Origin: Zygnema cylindricum
Lineage: Eukaryota; Streptophyta; Zygnematophyceae; Zygnematales; Zygnemataceae
Length of the DNA: 64,000 nucleotides
NCBI GenBank assembly: GCA_037447655.1
Contig: JBBHKE010000787.1
Location: 1 to 64,000 of the forward strand
Direction of reading: 5' to 3'
Shown: piece by piece, positions 32,547 to 45,359 of the stretch
How positions within the stretch are numbered: position 1 is the first letter of the stretch
Layout of the letters: the number at the start of each line of letters is the position of its first letter
Translations under genes and position numbers: made by a program
Notes under the pieces: model-generated
Database searches by the model: none
What the model saw: the letters and a program-made list of their open reading frames with translations, nothing else
Told to the model about the DNA's origin: nothing

Positions 32547-34486
32547 TTAGTGCACTTTCCCATGTGCTAAAATTACTCTAAGTTTCTGTTGTTTTCCTCT
32601 AAACTAAGAAAAAAACATGAAAATCCGCAAAGTACCAAAAAATTGAAATGACCACCGTACAAGTTGCGATACCTTGAACTTTATATGTACTGCACTTTGT
32701 CGTCTAGCGCGATGCAGTTTGTCGTCTAGCGCGTTTCGACCCACTTTCGCATCCTTCCAGCTCATCTTCAAACTTTATATAAAAACACATCGCAGGTGAT
32801 TTTAAATAAAGTTCCATGAGGTGAGCGAGTAGTCGAATGCTGTCGCACATGTTCAAAGTTTTTGACAATTTTTGTGTGCGGAGTACCAACAAAAAAAACC
32901 TAGGGCACGTTTCCAACATGTGCGTGACTTTTTTCCGTGTGCATCTTTCCGTACATGGGTCGTGGAGGTGGTCTCGACGAACGGACGCCATTTCGCAAAT
33001 GCGAAGTCTATGAAAGCGCCTCTCTCTCTCCCCCTGTAACAGTAATAGCGGATCGAACTTGTTTATAAAAGGGTATTTAGGATTTATGATTATAGATTAT
33101 TAAATTTGGTAGACGTTCGCGAAAGAATCACGCGATTTGGAGTTATATTTCAAAAGTTATAGCTATGGGTGCACTTAGGTGGCAGTGCGGGGTCTAAATA
33201 ACAGGTGGGTTCATTGAAACGGGTTAAGGGTCAAATTAGTACCGAAATTTCGCGTGAACGTTTCATAAAGTTCTAATGAAACGTTCAGTATGCATGGTAC
33301 TTCGTTTCGTACAATTTTTAGTACGAAACATCACTTTCACTTAAGGGAATTTAGTAGGAAGTTTCACGTGCGAAATTTGTGACACATGATCGTGCGAAGT
33401 CGCGTTTCGTTTGGCGCGCGCTTTTGCACGTAAATGTTACGTAGTGAAACGTAGCGTTTGATTGGTTAATAAAGTGCTAAGTAGTTAGTAAGAGATTTCG
33501 CACGTTTTTGCATTGGTCAGTCCGAGTCCTTGCTGATCAATGATTGGCCCAGGTAAAAGCCTGTTCAAACGGAGCTTTGACTCTGGCCAAGCGAGTCCAG
33601 GGCGATGATGGATAAAAGGAGAAGTGTAAGAGGAGAGTAGACATCTTTTTCCTTTGGGAAAAAGTTTGTGGAAATTCCGGCTGATCTTGGTCCTGAGCGA
33701 TTAATACCAAATTGGAGAAAAGGCATTTTGCATTGAAATCTCTTACTAACTAAATAGTGTTTTAGTAGTTAAGAGATAGAATTATTAAGAGTGGAGAGTA
33801 GTGGAAACACTTTAATAAGAAGGGTTGAGCCACGAGGGCAAGAGACCAAGCTAATGTTATGTGGACAGAAGCTTCTTCTAATTTAAAGTTTATCCTTATG
33901 TGAGTGTTGTCAAATGTGGATGTGTGTTTTCCAATGTGTGGAATGTGTGGTTGGAATTGTTTGTAGTAATGGGATTTTCTGAGAGGTAGGAGATCCTGTT
34001 ACACCCCCCCTCTCCCACTACCGCGTCTATCTTACAATTCTTGCAATGAACGCTAATAATGGTATCAAATGAAAGATCGCTAGAAACGATTTCTTTTTAC
34101 TATCTTTGGTCATATTTTGATGGCAAGTAGAGTGAGAAAAGCCTAACAAACAAAATCGGGAAACCATGGCGGAAGGTTTTAGAATTTGTGACGTCGAAGC
34201 TGTCATAAATTGAGCGTGATGTCAAAATGTCACAAACCCTAAACATCTACAATATCACAAGTAGCTAGATGTTTACAACCGTCGTTATTCTGTAAACTTC
34301 GTCGGTTGTCGCGAGTTTTGTAGTCGTCTACAACCGTCACAAATTACACTCACACCTACATCCGTCACAATCTGAAGTAACGATTTCATTTTTTTACATA
34401 AGAATGCTCTGAAAGTAGTACGAAGAATCTTCGCTAAAAATAAAGTTCCAAGATTGAAGTTTCGATTACATGGGAAAGTGCCCTTA
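32547..34486. mobile_element. PIF/Harbinger-like inverted-repeat element E0, split by a solo LTR
   Basis: Left end TTA-GTGCACTTTCCCATGTGC (32547) and right end GGGAAAGTGCCC-TTA (34486) are inverted copies flanked by TTA, the three-base duplication typical of PIF/Harbinger elements. No transposase is visible, so it is a non-autonomous copy. Its left interior (32600-32990) resembles both 40980-41370 (inverted) and 41420-41850; its right interior (34150-34440) resembles 36430-36760 of E2. The solo LTR at 33035-34003 is a later insertion. Confidence 0.65.
33035..34003 (+). repeat. Solo LTR, gypsy type
   Basis: 969 bp bounded by the perfect 8-bp inverted repeat TGTAACAG ... CTGTTACA and flanked on both sides by CCCCC (33030-33034 and 34004-34008), a five-base target duplication, though in a C-run. 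It starts with the same eight bases as the LTR of gypsy G but is otherwise unlike it. No coding sequence. Strand is arbitrary; a 'gataaaagg' motif at about 33612 could be the promoter if transcription is rightward. Confidence 0.7.
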
Positions 34487-34850
34487 CATATCATTATCGG
34501 GCAGAGGATCGATAATCTCGTTTTGAGCGCAAATCGTACGGATTTGGGTGCAAATGCTCATATTGCACGATATTTTGAATTATATCGGAGCGTCCAAACT
34601 ATAATTTACACCACAATCAAATCTATGAACTACGCTTCGCATCGGTGCTCCGAATAATCGGCTACCGATAAGTGGCGATACGAAGTCGTACAGTTGACTG
34701 TCCCGCCCTCAACGACCAAAAATTTCCGGTGATTCTTCTTTGTACAACCGTCGCTTGTTTGTCATGAAATATCTTCGGTTCCATGAGCGTGGCGCTTCGG
34801 TATCGTGTACAATTCGATATTATATATGAACAGTTTTCAAATAGGACTTA

Positions 34851-35762
34851 GGGCGTGTTCCCATGTAACCGAAACTTTGAAACGTTACTTTGGATTTTAT
34901 CGCAGATTTTACGGTGTACTTTTCAAAGTTTGCCTATGTCAATCATTACTTGCGCGTTCATTACTTCGAATATGTCACAATTGTAGACGTCTACAAGATG
35001 TGCGACAGTCTACGAAACGAAATGTAGACGACTATGATACTACGAAACTTCCTAAAAACGGTGACGGTTGTAGACGTCAAGGTTTTTGGGGTATTGTGAC
35101 ATAGCGAAGTCATGCTACCATGTGACGTCATCAGTACGTACATTTTACGTCATGGCTTTCCGATTTTGTTTTCTTATTTTTTATCATTCGATATGCCATC
35201 AAACTAAGACCAAAAATATTAAAAAAGAAGAAAAAAGATGCATCTTTCATTTGATACTATTATTGTTACATCTTGTGTAAATATGAGAAGAGTGGTCGAG
35301 TGAGAAAGAGGGGGAAAGACGAGGACGACGTAAAATTTTACAAAGGACCCGTGAAGGAAAGTGGAGGTCCGAGACCCGTGCAATTTTTTTTCCGTACATG
35401 TTTGTCATTTTTTTATGTGCATGCGCCTGACGAGCAGTGAAAAAAATAACGTGTATTTTCCTTCGTGCAATTTTTTCGAGAACTTTTGGCACGTGTAATC
35501 CAAGTTTTCTATTTTTCAATAGGGTATTTTGTTTACTATCAGGTCGCGATTTGATTCTAGTGCAAGTGTGAAGATGAGCTGGAACTGGGTCGCGATGATA
35601 ATAACGCCAAATTGCCGTACCCTCCAAGTTCCAAGAAGACGCAAAATGTACTTGTGTTTTTGCCCATTTTTCGTACGACGTAATATTTTCTCGTTGCAAG
35701 TCCCATTTTCCGTGAAAACGACGGAAAAAAAAACCCTTACTTGAACACATGGGGATACGCCC
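34851..35762. mobile_element. PIF/Harbinger-like MITE E1
   Basis: TTA at 34848-34850, then GGGCGTGTTCCCATGTAACC. The right end, read inverted, is GGGCGTATCCCCATGTGTTC with TTA at 35763-35765. 912 bp without coding capacity. The interior has many copies of 'gtagacg(t/a)ctaca', and most of it recurs in the opposite orientation at 60674-61592 (E4). Confidence 0.75.
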
Positions 35763-35837
35763 TTATGCACATGGGGACATACCCTGAGTGACGTCAGACT
35801 GAAATAGTAGGTTCTTTGGATTTTCGACTAACGCTAA

Positions 35838-36792
35838 GGGTACGTCCCCATGTGTTAAAGTTTTGACTTTAATATGTCGTTTTCGCACAAAACGCAGGTC
35901 CGTACGAGAAAAACTTTTGACGTACAAAAAAATCAATTCTTTAAAAGAACATCAAACGTCAAGTCTATACTTTGAATGAACGTCATGTTTGTCGTCATCT
36001 TAACAAATTTTGGCGTTTTCCTTTTTTCGACCCTTGGTCAAGAGATTCCAGCCCGTCAAAAAACTTCATCAAAAATCACCTCGCGAGATGAATTTAGGGA
36101 AAGTACCGCCCAAAACAACGAATGCAAAACGGCCCACGCACGGGACACACGAGCGGGAAAATTTTAGGACGACTCGCTATTTTTCTCCCTGCCCGTCAAG
36201 TGCATGTACGGAAAATACAAGGATGTACGGAAAAAAACTGAAGGGTCGCGGACCTCCACTTTCATTCATGGGTCCTCGGTAGAATTTTGCGCCGTTGTCG
36301 CCTCTCCCCTCTCCTTCTTACACTATCACTTTTATCTCACACTTTTTAGAATGAGGCACGACAAAACTGGTATGAAATTAAAGATATTTGAAAAATAATT
36401 ATTTTGGCTACCCTTCATGTATATTTTTATGGCAAGTAGAGCGAAAAAAGTAGAGAAAACGAAATTGGGTATCCATGGCCGAAAGTCCTTGAATCTGTGA
36501 CGTCGACGTTGTCACAAGTGAGCGTGACGTCACGATGTTTCAAAACCCTAAACATCTGCCATGTCACAAAATTACAAAAATCTAGACGTCTACAACTGTC
36601 GCTGTTTTTGTTGGCGTCACTAATTTTGTAGTCGTCGTCAACCGTCACAAAGTTGTACCTACGTCTACAACCGTCACATTTCAAAGTTTCGATTTCATTT
36701 TCGCACATAGGGACGCTTTTCAAAGTAGTACGGAACACTTCACTACAGTCCAAAATACTTTTTCAAAGTATCGCTTACATGAGGACGTACCC
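35838..36792. mobile_element. PIF/Harbinger-like MITE E2
   Basis: TAA duplication at 35835-35837 and 36793-36795. Ends GGGTACGTCCCCATGTG and, inverted, GGGTACGTCCTCATGTAAGC. 955 bp, no transposase. The right half shares 'ctacaaccgtcac'-type repeats with E0 and E1. Confidence 0.78.
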
Positions 36793-36965
36793 TAAGGATT
36801 TGAAGTAAATTTGCGGTTTGAGGTATCGTAAAGACTTCCACGATCGGCTTGCTGTATGAAGTACAGTACGTTAAATGATTATATCGCAACCCTAGATTGC
36901 CAATGCCGGCCCGATCTCGTGCCACGTGATGTGACCGTCCTTGTGACGTTTGAGGTCGAATGCTA

Positions 36966-37511
36966 CAGTACACCGCCAATCGTATTAGCGTTGTGTACGC
37001 TAATTCCGTCCCGCTTTTTTTTTTTTATTCTCCATTAGTGTAGTTCATTCTATTTTTTTCTTTATTCTATTTAGGGTTATTTTCAGTACGTTGTCTCTTA
37101 AATAGAGTAGTTTACAGTCAGTGTCAGACCGTACATAAATGCACCTTTTTAAGTTAAAAAGTACAATAATTTAGTTTTAGTAACCGCGGACGCATGAGAA
37201 TGTGCGTTCTAAAAAGGAAAAAAACTAGGTCGTAAAAAATCCCGTTCGCACATATTCGTCCGACAGCCGCGTTTCGACCTTGTGAATGTACGATTTGTGT
37301 ACGATTTGTCAGATTGTGTACGGAGACCTGTATTAGTGTAAGCATGCTTGCGACCGACATTTATTTTTTCAAAGATCCAAATTACCATAACCAAACAATT
37401 AGAATGTATGATTTTTTCCAAAATTTTCAAATTCTTAAATAGCGTACATCACGGTAATTATTTTTATACGCTAAAAAAACTTACACGCTAATAACGATTG
37501 GCGGTGTACTG
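36966..37511. mobile_element. Tc1/mariner-like MITE
   Basis: CAGTACACCGCCAATCG at 36966 is mirrored by CGATTGGCGGTGTACTG ending at 37511, each next to TA (36964-36965 and 37512-37513). The CAGT start and TA duplication are typical of Tc1/mariner-type elements. The 546-bp body has no coding capacity. Part of it (37039-37290) recurs as a direct repeat at 38078-38345. Confidence 0.7.
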
Positions 37512-38077
37512 TACAGTTTTACTGTGGTATGGTTGGAAGGACAAACGAAGCGGCGACGTGAAGTACAGAATGTACTGTCCTATATAAATTGGGGGGGGGG
37601 CATGGATGACGACTAACACTGTGTACGAACTCACGTGTGACGAGTGTACAGATGATTTGGACGACATTGAAAATGTCTACATATCGAAAGAGATTCAATT
37701 TCGAGTGATCTGCCAGCCATCATGGAACTTGACGGCCAGTTTACAACAGCTTGGCAATTCCACAGGATTCAAGGCTGCCACGTCTGTTGTCGTTTAGGCT
37801 AGAACCAGCCGTAGAGGGACCGGAGCATAGTTCAAAAGTAAGTTTTTTTATGGTAGGCGTTTGGTAGGCGCACAAAACTTTGCACAAAACTCTCGCAACG
37901 TAGGCATACTGTATGTGTGTGCGTTGCACACACTCCTGTACGAACATTTGAATCTGACGTAGATCAAAGTACAGCGCACGCCGCCGGACGGAATGTTTTA
38001 GCGAACTGACACGGCGTAGTATGACATTCCGTGGGAAAAAAAACCGGGAAAAAAAAACCGGGAAAATTCTCAAATAG

Positions 38078-38345
38078 CGTAGTTTACTCTATATTTTTCA
38101 TTACTCTAATTAGGGCTATTTTCCAAGTACCGTAAAAAATGAAAGTAAGTTGTAAATTAAATAGAGTGGTGTACGGTCAGTGTCAGACCGTACATAAATG
38201 TACCTTTTTAAAGTAAAAAAGTACAATAAATTAGTTTTAGTAACCGCGGACGCATGAGAATGTGCGTTCTAAAAAGGGAAAAAAACCTTGTCGTAAAAAA
38301 TCCCGTTCACACACATTCGTCTGACAGCCGCGTTTTGACCGTGTG
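38078..38345 (+). repeat. Partial second copy of the Tc1/mariner-like MITE interior
   Basis: Closely matches 37039-37290, including 'cagtgtcagaccgtacataaatg', 'agtaaccgcggacgcatgag' and 'ccgttc(g/a)cacacattcgtc'. The ends of the MITE are not present. The sequence between the copies (37514-38077) holds only a short frame behind a TATATAAAT motif at 37581. Confidence 0.7.
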
Positions 38346-39641
38346 AACGCCAACGGGGTTGGTCCGTAGGTTTTGGTAATTTTTTTGGCAGTGTGGTATA
38401 TTTTTTATTTTATCGTCCCATACTGCCTGGTTGGTCAATTTGATGCTTTATTTAGTGTGGCCCTCGAAATTGCAGACGCTAATATGACAAATTGTCCTTT
38501 CGTAAGTTGTGTTATGGGATTTTCATGTGATCTTTTTAAAATCACCTACTTTGATCAGTGACCGTCCGATCGTCCAAATCTGACGGTTTAAATAAAAAGT
38601 CCCTCAAAACTCATAGAATTATGTGTTTTTGTCCGATTTTTTTTCAAAATTAGACATGTCGTTTAATTCTCTATCGATCGATGTGCAACTCAACCCTGTC
38701 CCTACTTTATTTCATTTTGCGGCCAATACAATATGGGTCTTAAGGGCATATTGTATGTTTTGCGTATAATAGGCATATTGTATGGGCGTACGGTCACCTA
38801 CTTTTGAACTATGGACCGAAGTATGGACCACCGCAACCCGTACGCAACTGCCGCTTCAGCTAATGATGACGACATTCTTAAACTCAGCACGTTAATCCGC
38901 ATCAGCTGCGGCAAAGATTCTCCATTGACTTGATTTGGATATTCTTTCGGCTGTGCCCACTAAAAAACTACAATAAGGATTCGGCAAACCTCTCGCACGT
39001 GCGATTCTGCTAATGTGCGCATCACAGCATCGCGCATGCTTTTCTTTTGCACGCTTTTCAAATTCACTTTCGCTCGCTTTTGGGCCACGTCATATTATGC
39101 TATCTTCTAGAAGCTCTTTTCGCCACCAGCCTGGAACGCATTGAATCCACGTCATCAGATCGTTTATCCACTGCGCGTTTCGTGGGCTCGCAAGGGCCGG
39201 ATTCTGCGCAGTTCCGCAGTCCATGGCAAGTGGGTTGCAAAATATTTTGGCATCATCATTCCCGAGGGATTATCGTACGGAAATGCCGTTTGTGTGGCGT
39301 GCGACAGCTCGGATCGCAGTCGTCGTGATGCGCCGCAGAAAGTCGCACGGGAGCCGCGAAATCGGCCCGCCCTCACTGGTGCACGAAAAACTAGGTCGTT
39401 GTAAATATTTGATAAACATGCCGAAATACCGGAACCCAACGGGGTTTTACAGTTATATGAGATACCGAATAATAAAAATGTAAAATATTCTTATGAAAGT
39501 AATAAATATTTAATAACATACACACGTGTACAGCTATCATTCACCGGTGGTTGATTGAATGAAAGTGACTTCACAAAATGCCAAAACGGGCAGATTCCTT
39601 ATAAATTAAGATTTTAATTTTTTATATCTCTATTAAAATTA
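38346..39641. other. Stretch without a recognised gene
   Basis: No transposon ends were found. Around 39150-39400 the base composition rises and one plus-strand frame reads SSAVHGKWVAKYFGIIIPEG followed by AVCVACDSSD, which faintly recalls a zinc-binding N-terminus of a transposase. It is short, lacks a second motif and is not called as a gene. Confidence 0.4.
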
Positions 39642-39643
39642 TA

Positions 39644-39741
39644 AACCGTTGGTCGTCGCTTTGGAAACCTTTAAATAGGCCCACTTTCTGTACGTCTGCA
39701 CCCCTAAACGGCGTGTCCCTTGGCCGACGTCAGCAAACGGA
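39644..39741 (+). repeat. Dispersed ~100-bp repeat, copy 1
   Basis: 'aaaccgttggtcgtcgctttggaaacc...ggccgacgtcagcaaacgg' is nearly repeated at 44663-44761. Both copies stop at the same point (CAGCAAACGG). Here the end is followed by MITE E3, there by a tandem repeat. Confidence 0.75.
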
Positions 39742-39744
39742 TAA

Positions 39745-41415
<1,671 letters not shown>

Positions 41416-41850
41416 TTACAAAAAAACGTGAAAATCAGCGGCCGTACCAAAAAAGAGAAATTATCACCGTACAAGTTGCATTACCGTGAAACTTTATACG
41501 TACAGTAGTATGTCGTCTAGCGCGATGCATTTTGTCGTTTAGCGCATTTCGACCCATTTTCGCGTCCTTCCATCACATGATAAAACTTTATTTTAAATCA
41601 CCTCGCGACGTGAATTTAAATATAGTCCGAAATGGCAAGCGAATAGAGAGATTCTATCGCAAGTGTCAGAACTTTTTTACAATTTTTGTGCGTAGAGTAC
41701 CAAAAAAAAAACACTGCACGTTTCCAGCTTCTGCGTACTGCTTTCCGTGCGCTGATTTCCGTACATGGGCCGTCTCTCTGGAACACAAGTGTCTTCACAC
41801 ATACGGCGTATAAAAAAATTGGCCATCTGTGGGCAAGTGGGAAGAAAAAA

Positions 41851-43144
41851 AAAGAAACCGCATTACTGTGCGACAGCGAAAGGCTTTTTAAGATTTCGAC
41901 ACGTCAACAATGTGGCGTACAGACATTACGAAGTCACAAAAAAATGTACAGCGTGGGGAGAAACTGTTGTTTTTGAAAATTTAGTTTCGTGCGTACGGAG
42001 CGTTTCGTGCGTGCGCGTGTTCGCGTCCGTGCGCATTTACGCGATGTAGTGTGGAGGTTCGAATAGATTTGCGGATTGGGGGAGTAAATGTACGAAGAAA
42101 ATCAAATGTACGTGAAGGACTAATTGAGTGGCGCGGAATGCGCAATGTAAATGGAGGGCGGATCGCGAAGCGATCCGATTTGAAATTTTCGAAGTGTGAA
42201 AATGTACGCATGGCGTACGAAACAAAATGCGACAAGCGCATTTATTACAAGGGACGCGCTTGCGGTACGAAAATGATTTCGGCTGTACGATATTATTTCG
42301 ACAAGTGGATTTTTTTTTTATGACCACGCGGCGCGACATCAAGGGTGCCGATTAAGAGCGACGGACGACGAATATAGGCCGCCGAGATTTTTTATGTAGT
42401 GGTGACGCGAAATCGCGTCAATCACACGATATTTATTTTTGGACGTTCCGGATTGTTTGACAAGTGATTCGTGGTACACGTGGAAGGCGGATGGCGTCCG
42501 CCGATATTTCCAAGGGATCGTATTGTTTGATGACGTGTTAATTTGGTGGACCGTACATATACGATGTCGGTTCACTACGTGGATTTATCTACGAGTGACT
42601 AATCAAGTTGTCGCTTATGACGCGTATTTTGCGGACACGTCGGTATAAATATTTGAAACAACACTTTTTTGTCTTACGTGAATTAATATTTTAGTGTTGA
42701 TTATTACAGTTTCTATTTAGGTGGTCAATTAGGGTTTCGGTATTTTAATTTGTGTGTATGCAGTGTCGTACTTGCAGACAAGTGTACTCTTATGATTGGT
42801 CGACTCTCAGGTGTACACTTACAGTTAGGATTATTTATCGTAATAGGTTCTCATGATGTAATACTACTTAGTGGAAGGTACGTTGGCTATTTTGACATGT
42901 AGCAATTCATTGACAGCTCACAAGTGTATATATAGGAATGAGCTTTGTTAGGAATTAATCATCAATGTCTTTTATTGTTTTTAGGTGGACGAAGTTTTAA
43001 TAAGTTGTTTTATTTAGTTTTTGTTGTTTTTTTCTGTTTTTTTCTGCCTTTTTTTTGTCTTTTATGATTTTTTAGCTTGACGAAGGTTTAGGTTTTTGTT
43101 TCTTTTTGTTTTTTTCCGTTTTTTTGTCTTTTTGTGGTTTTTAG
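41851..43144. other. Unassigned sequence, probably upstream intron of the epimerase gene
   Basis: A G+C-richer, CpG-rich part (41980-42660) has two short plus-strand frames (42051-42323, 42439-42648) without recognisable domains. 42660-42980 is AT-rich. From about 43005 the sequence is pyrimidine-rich up to the splice acceptor of the epimerase exon. No earlier epimerase exon (such as the GFGGQKFMP segment) was found, so the intron must reach beyond this stretch or the exons are missing. Confidence 0.4.
42983..43144 (+). repeat. Tandemly multiplied splice acceptor of the epimerase exon
   Basis: Three times a T-rich tract ending in TTTTAG is followed by a version of the exon start: GTGGACGAAGTTTTA at 42985, CTTGACGAAGGTTTAGG at 43076 and GTCGACGGAGGTTTGAG at 43145. 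Translated: VDEVL, LDEGLG and VDGGLS. Spacings are 91 and 69 bp. Only the third reads on into the full exon. Confidence 0.75.
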
Positions 43145-43303
43145 GTCGACGGAGGTTTGAGTTGTTCCACTATTGGTCACGCTGCCTCAGCCGGAGCCAA
43201 TTGCATCGTGGCGGGAAGCGCCGTTTTTGGGGCCCCAAACCCGGCAACTGTCATATCCGAGTTAAGACAATCCTGTCTCAAAGCCCAGGCATCATCTGGA
43301 TAA
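43145..43303 (+). CDS. Ribulose-5-phosphate 3-epimerase, terminal exon (partial)
   Basis: 52 codons plus TAA, directly after a polypyrimidine tract and AG. The translation starts [20 protein letters not shown] and continues [20 protein letters not shown]. This is the C-terminal end of RPE, the TIM-barrel enzyme that interconverts ribulose-5-P and xylulose-5-P in the pentose phosphate and Calvin pathways. VDGG carries a metal-binding catalytic Asp; [14 protein letters not shown] binds the substrate phosphate. Plant cytosolic forms have VDGGLGPSTID; here GP is SC and Asp is His. The C-terminus lacks any extension. Earlier exons are not visible in the window. It may be the last exon of a gene with very long introns, or an isolated fragment. 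Downstream TGTAATGTAACG (about 43334-43346) could serve in polyadenylation. Confidence 0.75.
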   Translation, partial: VDGGLSCSTIGHAASAGANCIVAGSAVFGAPNPATVISELRQSCLKAQASSG

Positions 43304-44640
43304 TGTTTGTGTGTATATGAATGTGAATTGTGATGTAATGTAACGTAATTTGTGGGGTTTTTTTTTTTCAGAGTTTTTTTTCAGGGGTTTTTTTCAAGGT
43401 TTTTTTTAGGGAGGGTTCAGGGTGTTTGGGTCAGGGTGCTTTTGTCGTTTTTTTTGTCAACCCCGAGAACGTAAGTTGGAAACTATAAATTAAATAAATT
43501 GAGTTTTTTTCCGGTAACTTTTTTCTAATTTCATGTGGATATGGTGGTGTTTCATAAATAACAATAAGCTTTATGAAAAAAAAGTGTGATGGTAAACCAT
43601 GTGAGTATGTGAAAGGAATAAAATCGCAAAATGAAAAGTGACAAATGTCACACGAGATCAAACAACAAAAAACAAAGTTTACGTGCGAAATGACGAAAAA
43701 AATCAAAAGCTAAAGAAGCGAATACGAATTGACGAAAACCAAAACTTAATAGGCTTTTGAAAGAAAAATTTAAATCCAAAATGTATAATTATATAATTCA
43801 ATCCAAAAGAAATAATTATATCTCCTTACCCAGAGGTCCGACAAGTTATCTCCCCGGTTTTGTATAAATAGAGAATCGTAGAAAGTATTTATTTGTCTTA
43901 TTTGGCATCTTGATAGATAAAAGAACACAAGACTGAATTAAAAAAAGCGCAAAAGACAAAAATATGAGAAGAGATGTTTGAATTCTCGTCATATGTAGGT
44001 TGATGGATGGACTTTGGAGAGGGAGGGAGGTTGAACTCCATGCTTTTTTCTAATAATTTCTGTCCACTTTCTTTGTGAGGAATAACGTTGTCAAAAATGG
44101 ACGAACTATCCATAAAGACCTGAAATCTTGAGTTGCACCTTGGTATTAATGAGTCTAGTTAATCTCGTCCGTGTTCCTAATGTTACATAGTTAAGAGTTA
44201 CCAAGAGGTGTTTTTATTAGTCAAATTTTTCTTGTAGCAGTAAATGGAGAGGGTAAAGTTTTCCTTTGGTTGATTTTTATTCTTTGCTCATAATGTATAA
44301 TAGTCATAAGAAACGAGGAGCTTTGACCTTCCTTAATATTTGCCGTACCAAAATATTTTTCAAACAAATGCAATGACTATGTTATACACCAACACCAAGG
44401 TAGTCCAACTGCTTTCACATAATACTAAGCTTCATTAAGACACCATACATAGAAATAAAAGAAAGGAAAAACTAGAGCGAAATCGCAAATACGTACATGA
44501 AGCATCAAATTAAAAATGAAAAAAAAGGTGAAAGAAACTACCACATGAAAATGGAAAACTAATAGAGGCTGAAAACAACAAGAAGTATGAAGAGGTCAGC
44601 AAAGTAGTTCACCAGTCTTACAAAAACAACAAGAAAAGTC
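43304..44640. other. 3' flank of the epimerase exon; no further gene seen
   Basis: The likely 3' untranslated region (to roughly 43350) is followed by T- and G-rich runs (43360-43450) and then ordinary AT-rich sequence. Only short frames without motifs on either strand. Confidence 0.5.
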
Positions 44641-44662
44641 AGTTTCTAAATCTACATAAAAA

Positions 44663-44761
44663 TTATAGACCGTTGGTCTTTGGAAACCTTTAAATAGGCC
44701 CACTTTCTGTTCGTCTGCACCCTTAAACGGCGTGTCCCTCGGCCGACGTCAGCAAACGGGT
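44663..44761 (+). repeat. Dispersed ~100-bp repeat, copy 2
   Basis: Second copy of the 39644-39741 repeat, ending at CAGCAAACGG and directly followed by the tandem repeat at 44766. Confidence 0.75.
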
Positions 44762-44765
44762 AACT

Positions 44766-45230
44766 GTCCCGCAAATCGCAAATTTCCGTCAATCGTTGTG
44801 TAGTTTTGGGTCGCGTCTACAAATGTACGTACGGACGCCTTGAATAGTACAAAAAGTACTTGGACGTTTTGATAAACAGGACGCGGGACAAATCGCAAAT
44901 TTCCGTCAATCGTTGTGTAGTTTTGGGTCGCGTCTACAAATGTACGTACGGACGCCTTGAATAGTACAAAAAGTACATTTTGATAAATAGGACGCGGTCC
45001 ATGCGCGTGTAAACGGACATGATAAACAGGACACTGTCCCCGTTCGATCTTGGTTGCTCTATCGTGTCAACCGGTTTGCGTCAATCGTTTTGTTTTGGGT
45101 CGCGTCTACAAAAGTTCGTAAGGAAGTTTAAAACAATACTATTGTCTATCGTTTTGTTTTGGGTCGCGTCTACAAAAGTCCGTACGGAAGTTTAAAACAG
45201 TACAATACTACTTTGACGTTTTGATAAACA
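44766..45230 (+). repeat. Tandem repeat with ~115-bp units
   Basis: The unit 'caaatcgcaaatttccgtc ... gataaacaggacgcg' occurs at 44770-44884 and 44887-44998, with about 95 bp identical. Two shorter, decayed versions (around 'gttttgggtcgcgtctac') follow at about 45076-45135 and 45143-45230. Confidence 0.85.
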
Positions 45231-45355
45231 GAACACGGTCCCAAGTGTAACAGGCATGAAAAAGGGGCATGATAAACGTAACACTGTCCAAGTTCGTGTA
45301 ACGGGCATGAATAATAGGACACAGTCCATGCCCGTGTAACGGGCGTTGATTCACT
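45231..45355 (+). repeat. CATGCCCGTGTAACGGGCA-type repeat cluster, left
   Basis: Several copies of 'gtgtaacgggcatga' and 'ggacac(a/t)gtcca'. The cluster at 49185-49370 contains the same motifs in inverted orientation (CACGGGCATGGACCGTGT). Confidence 0.6.
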
Positions 45356-45359
45356 ACAC

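Noticed and set aside
37606-37797. 63-codon frame behind TATATAAAT
   Set aside because: TATA motif is too close to the ATG for a normal leader, no homology, and MITE copies lie on both sides.
42051-42648. Two short plus-strand frames in a CpG-rich part
   Set aside because: No recognisable domain, no splice logic linking them to the epimerase exon; kept only as unassigned sequence.
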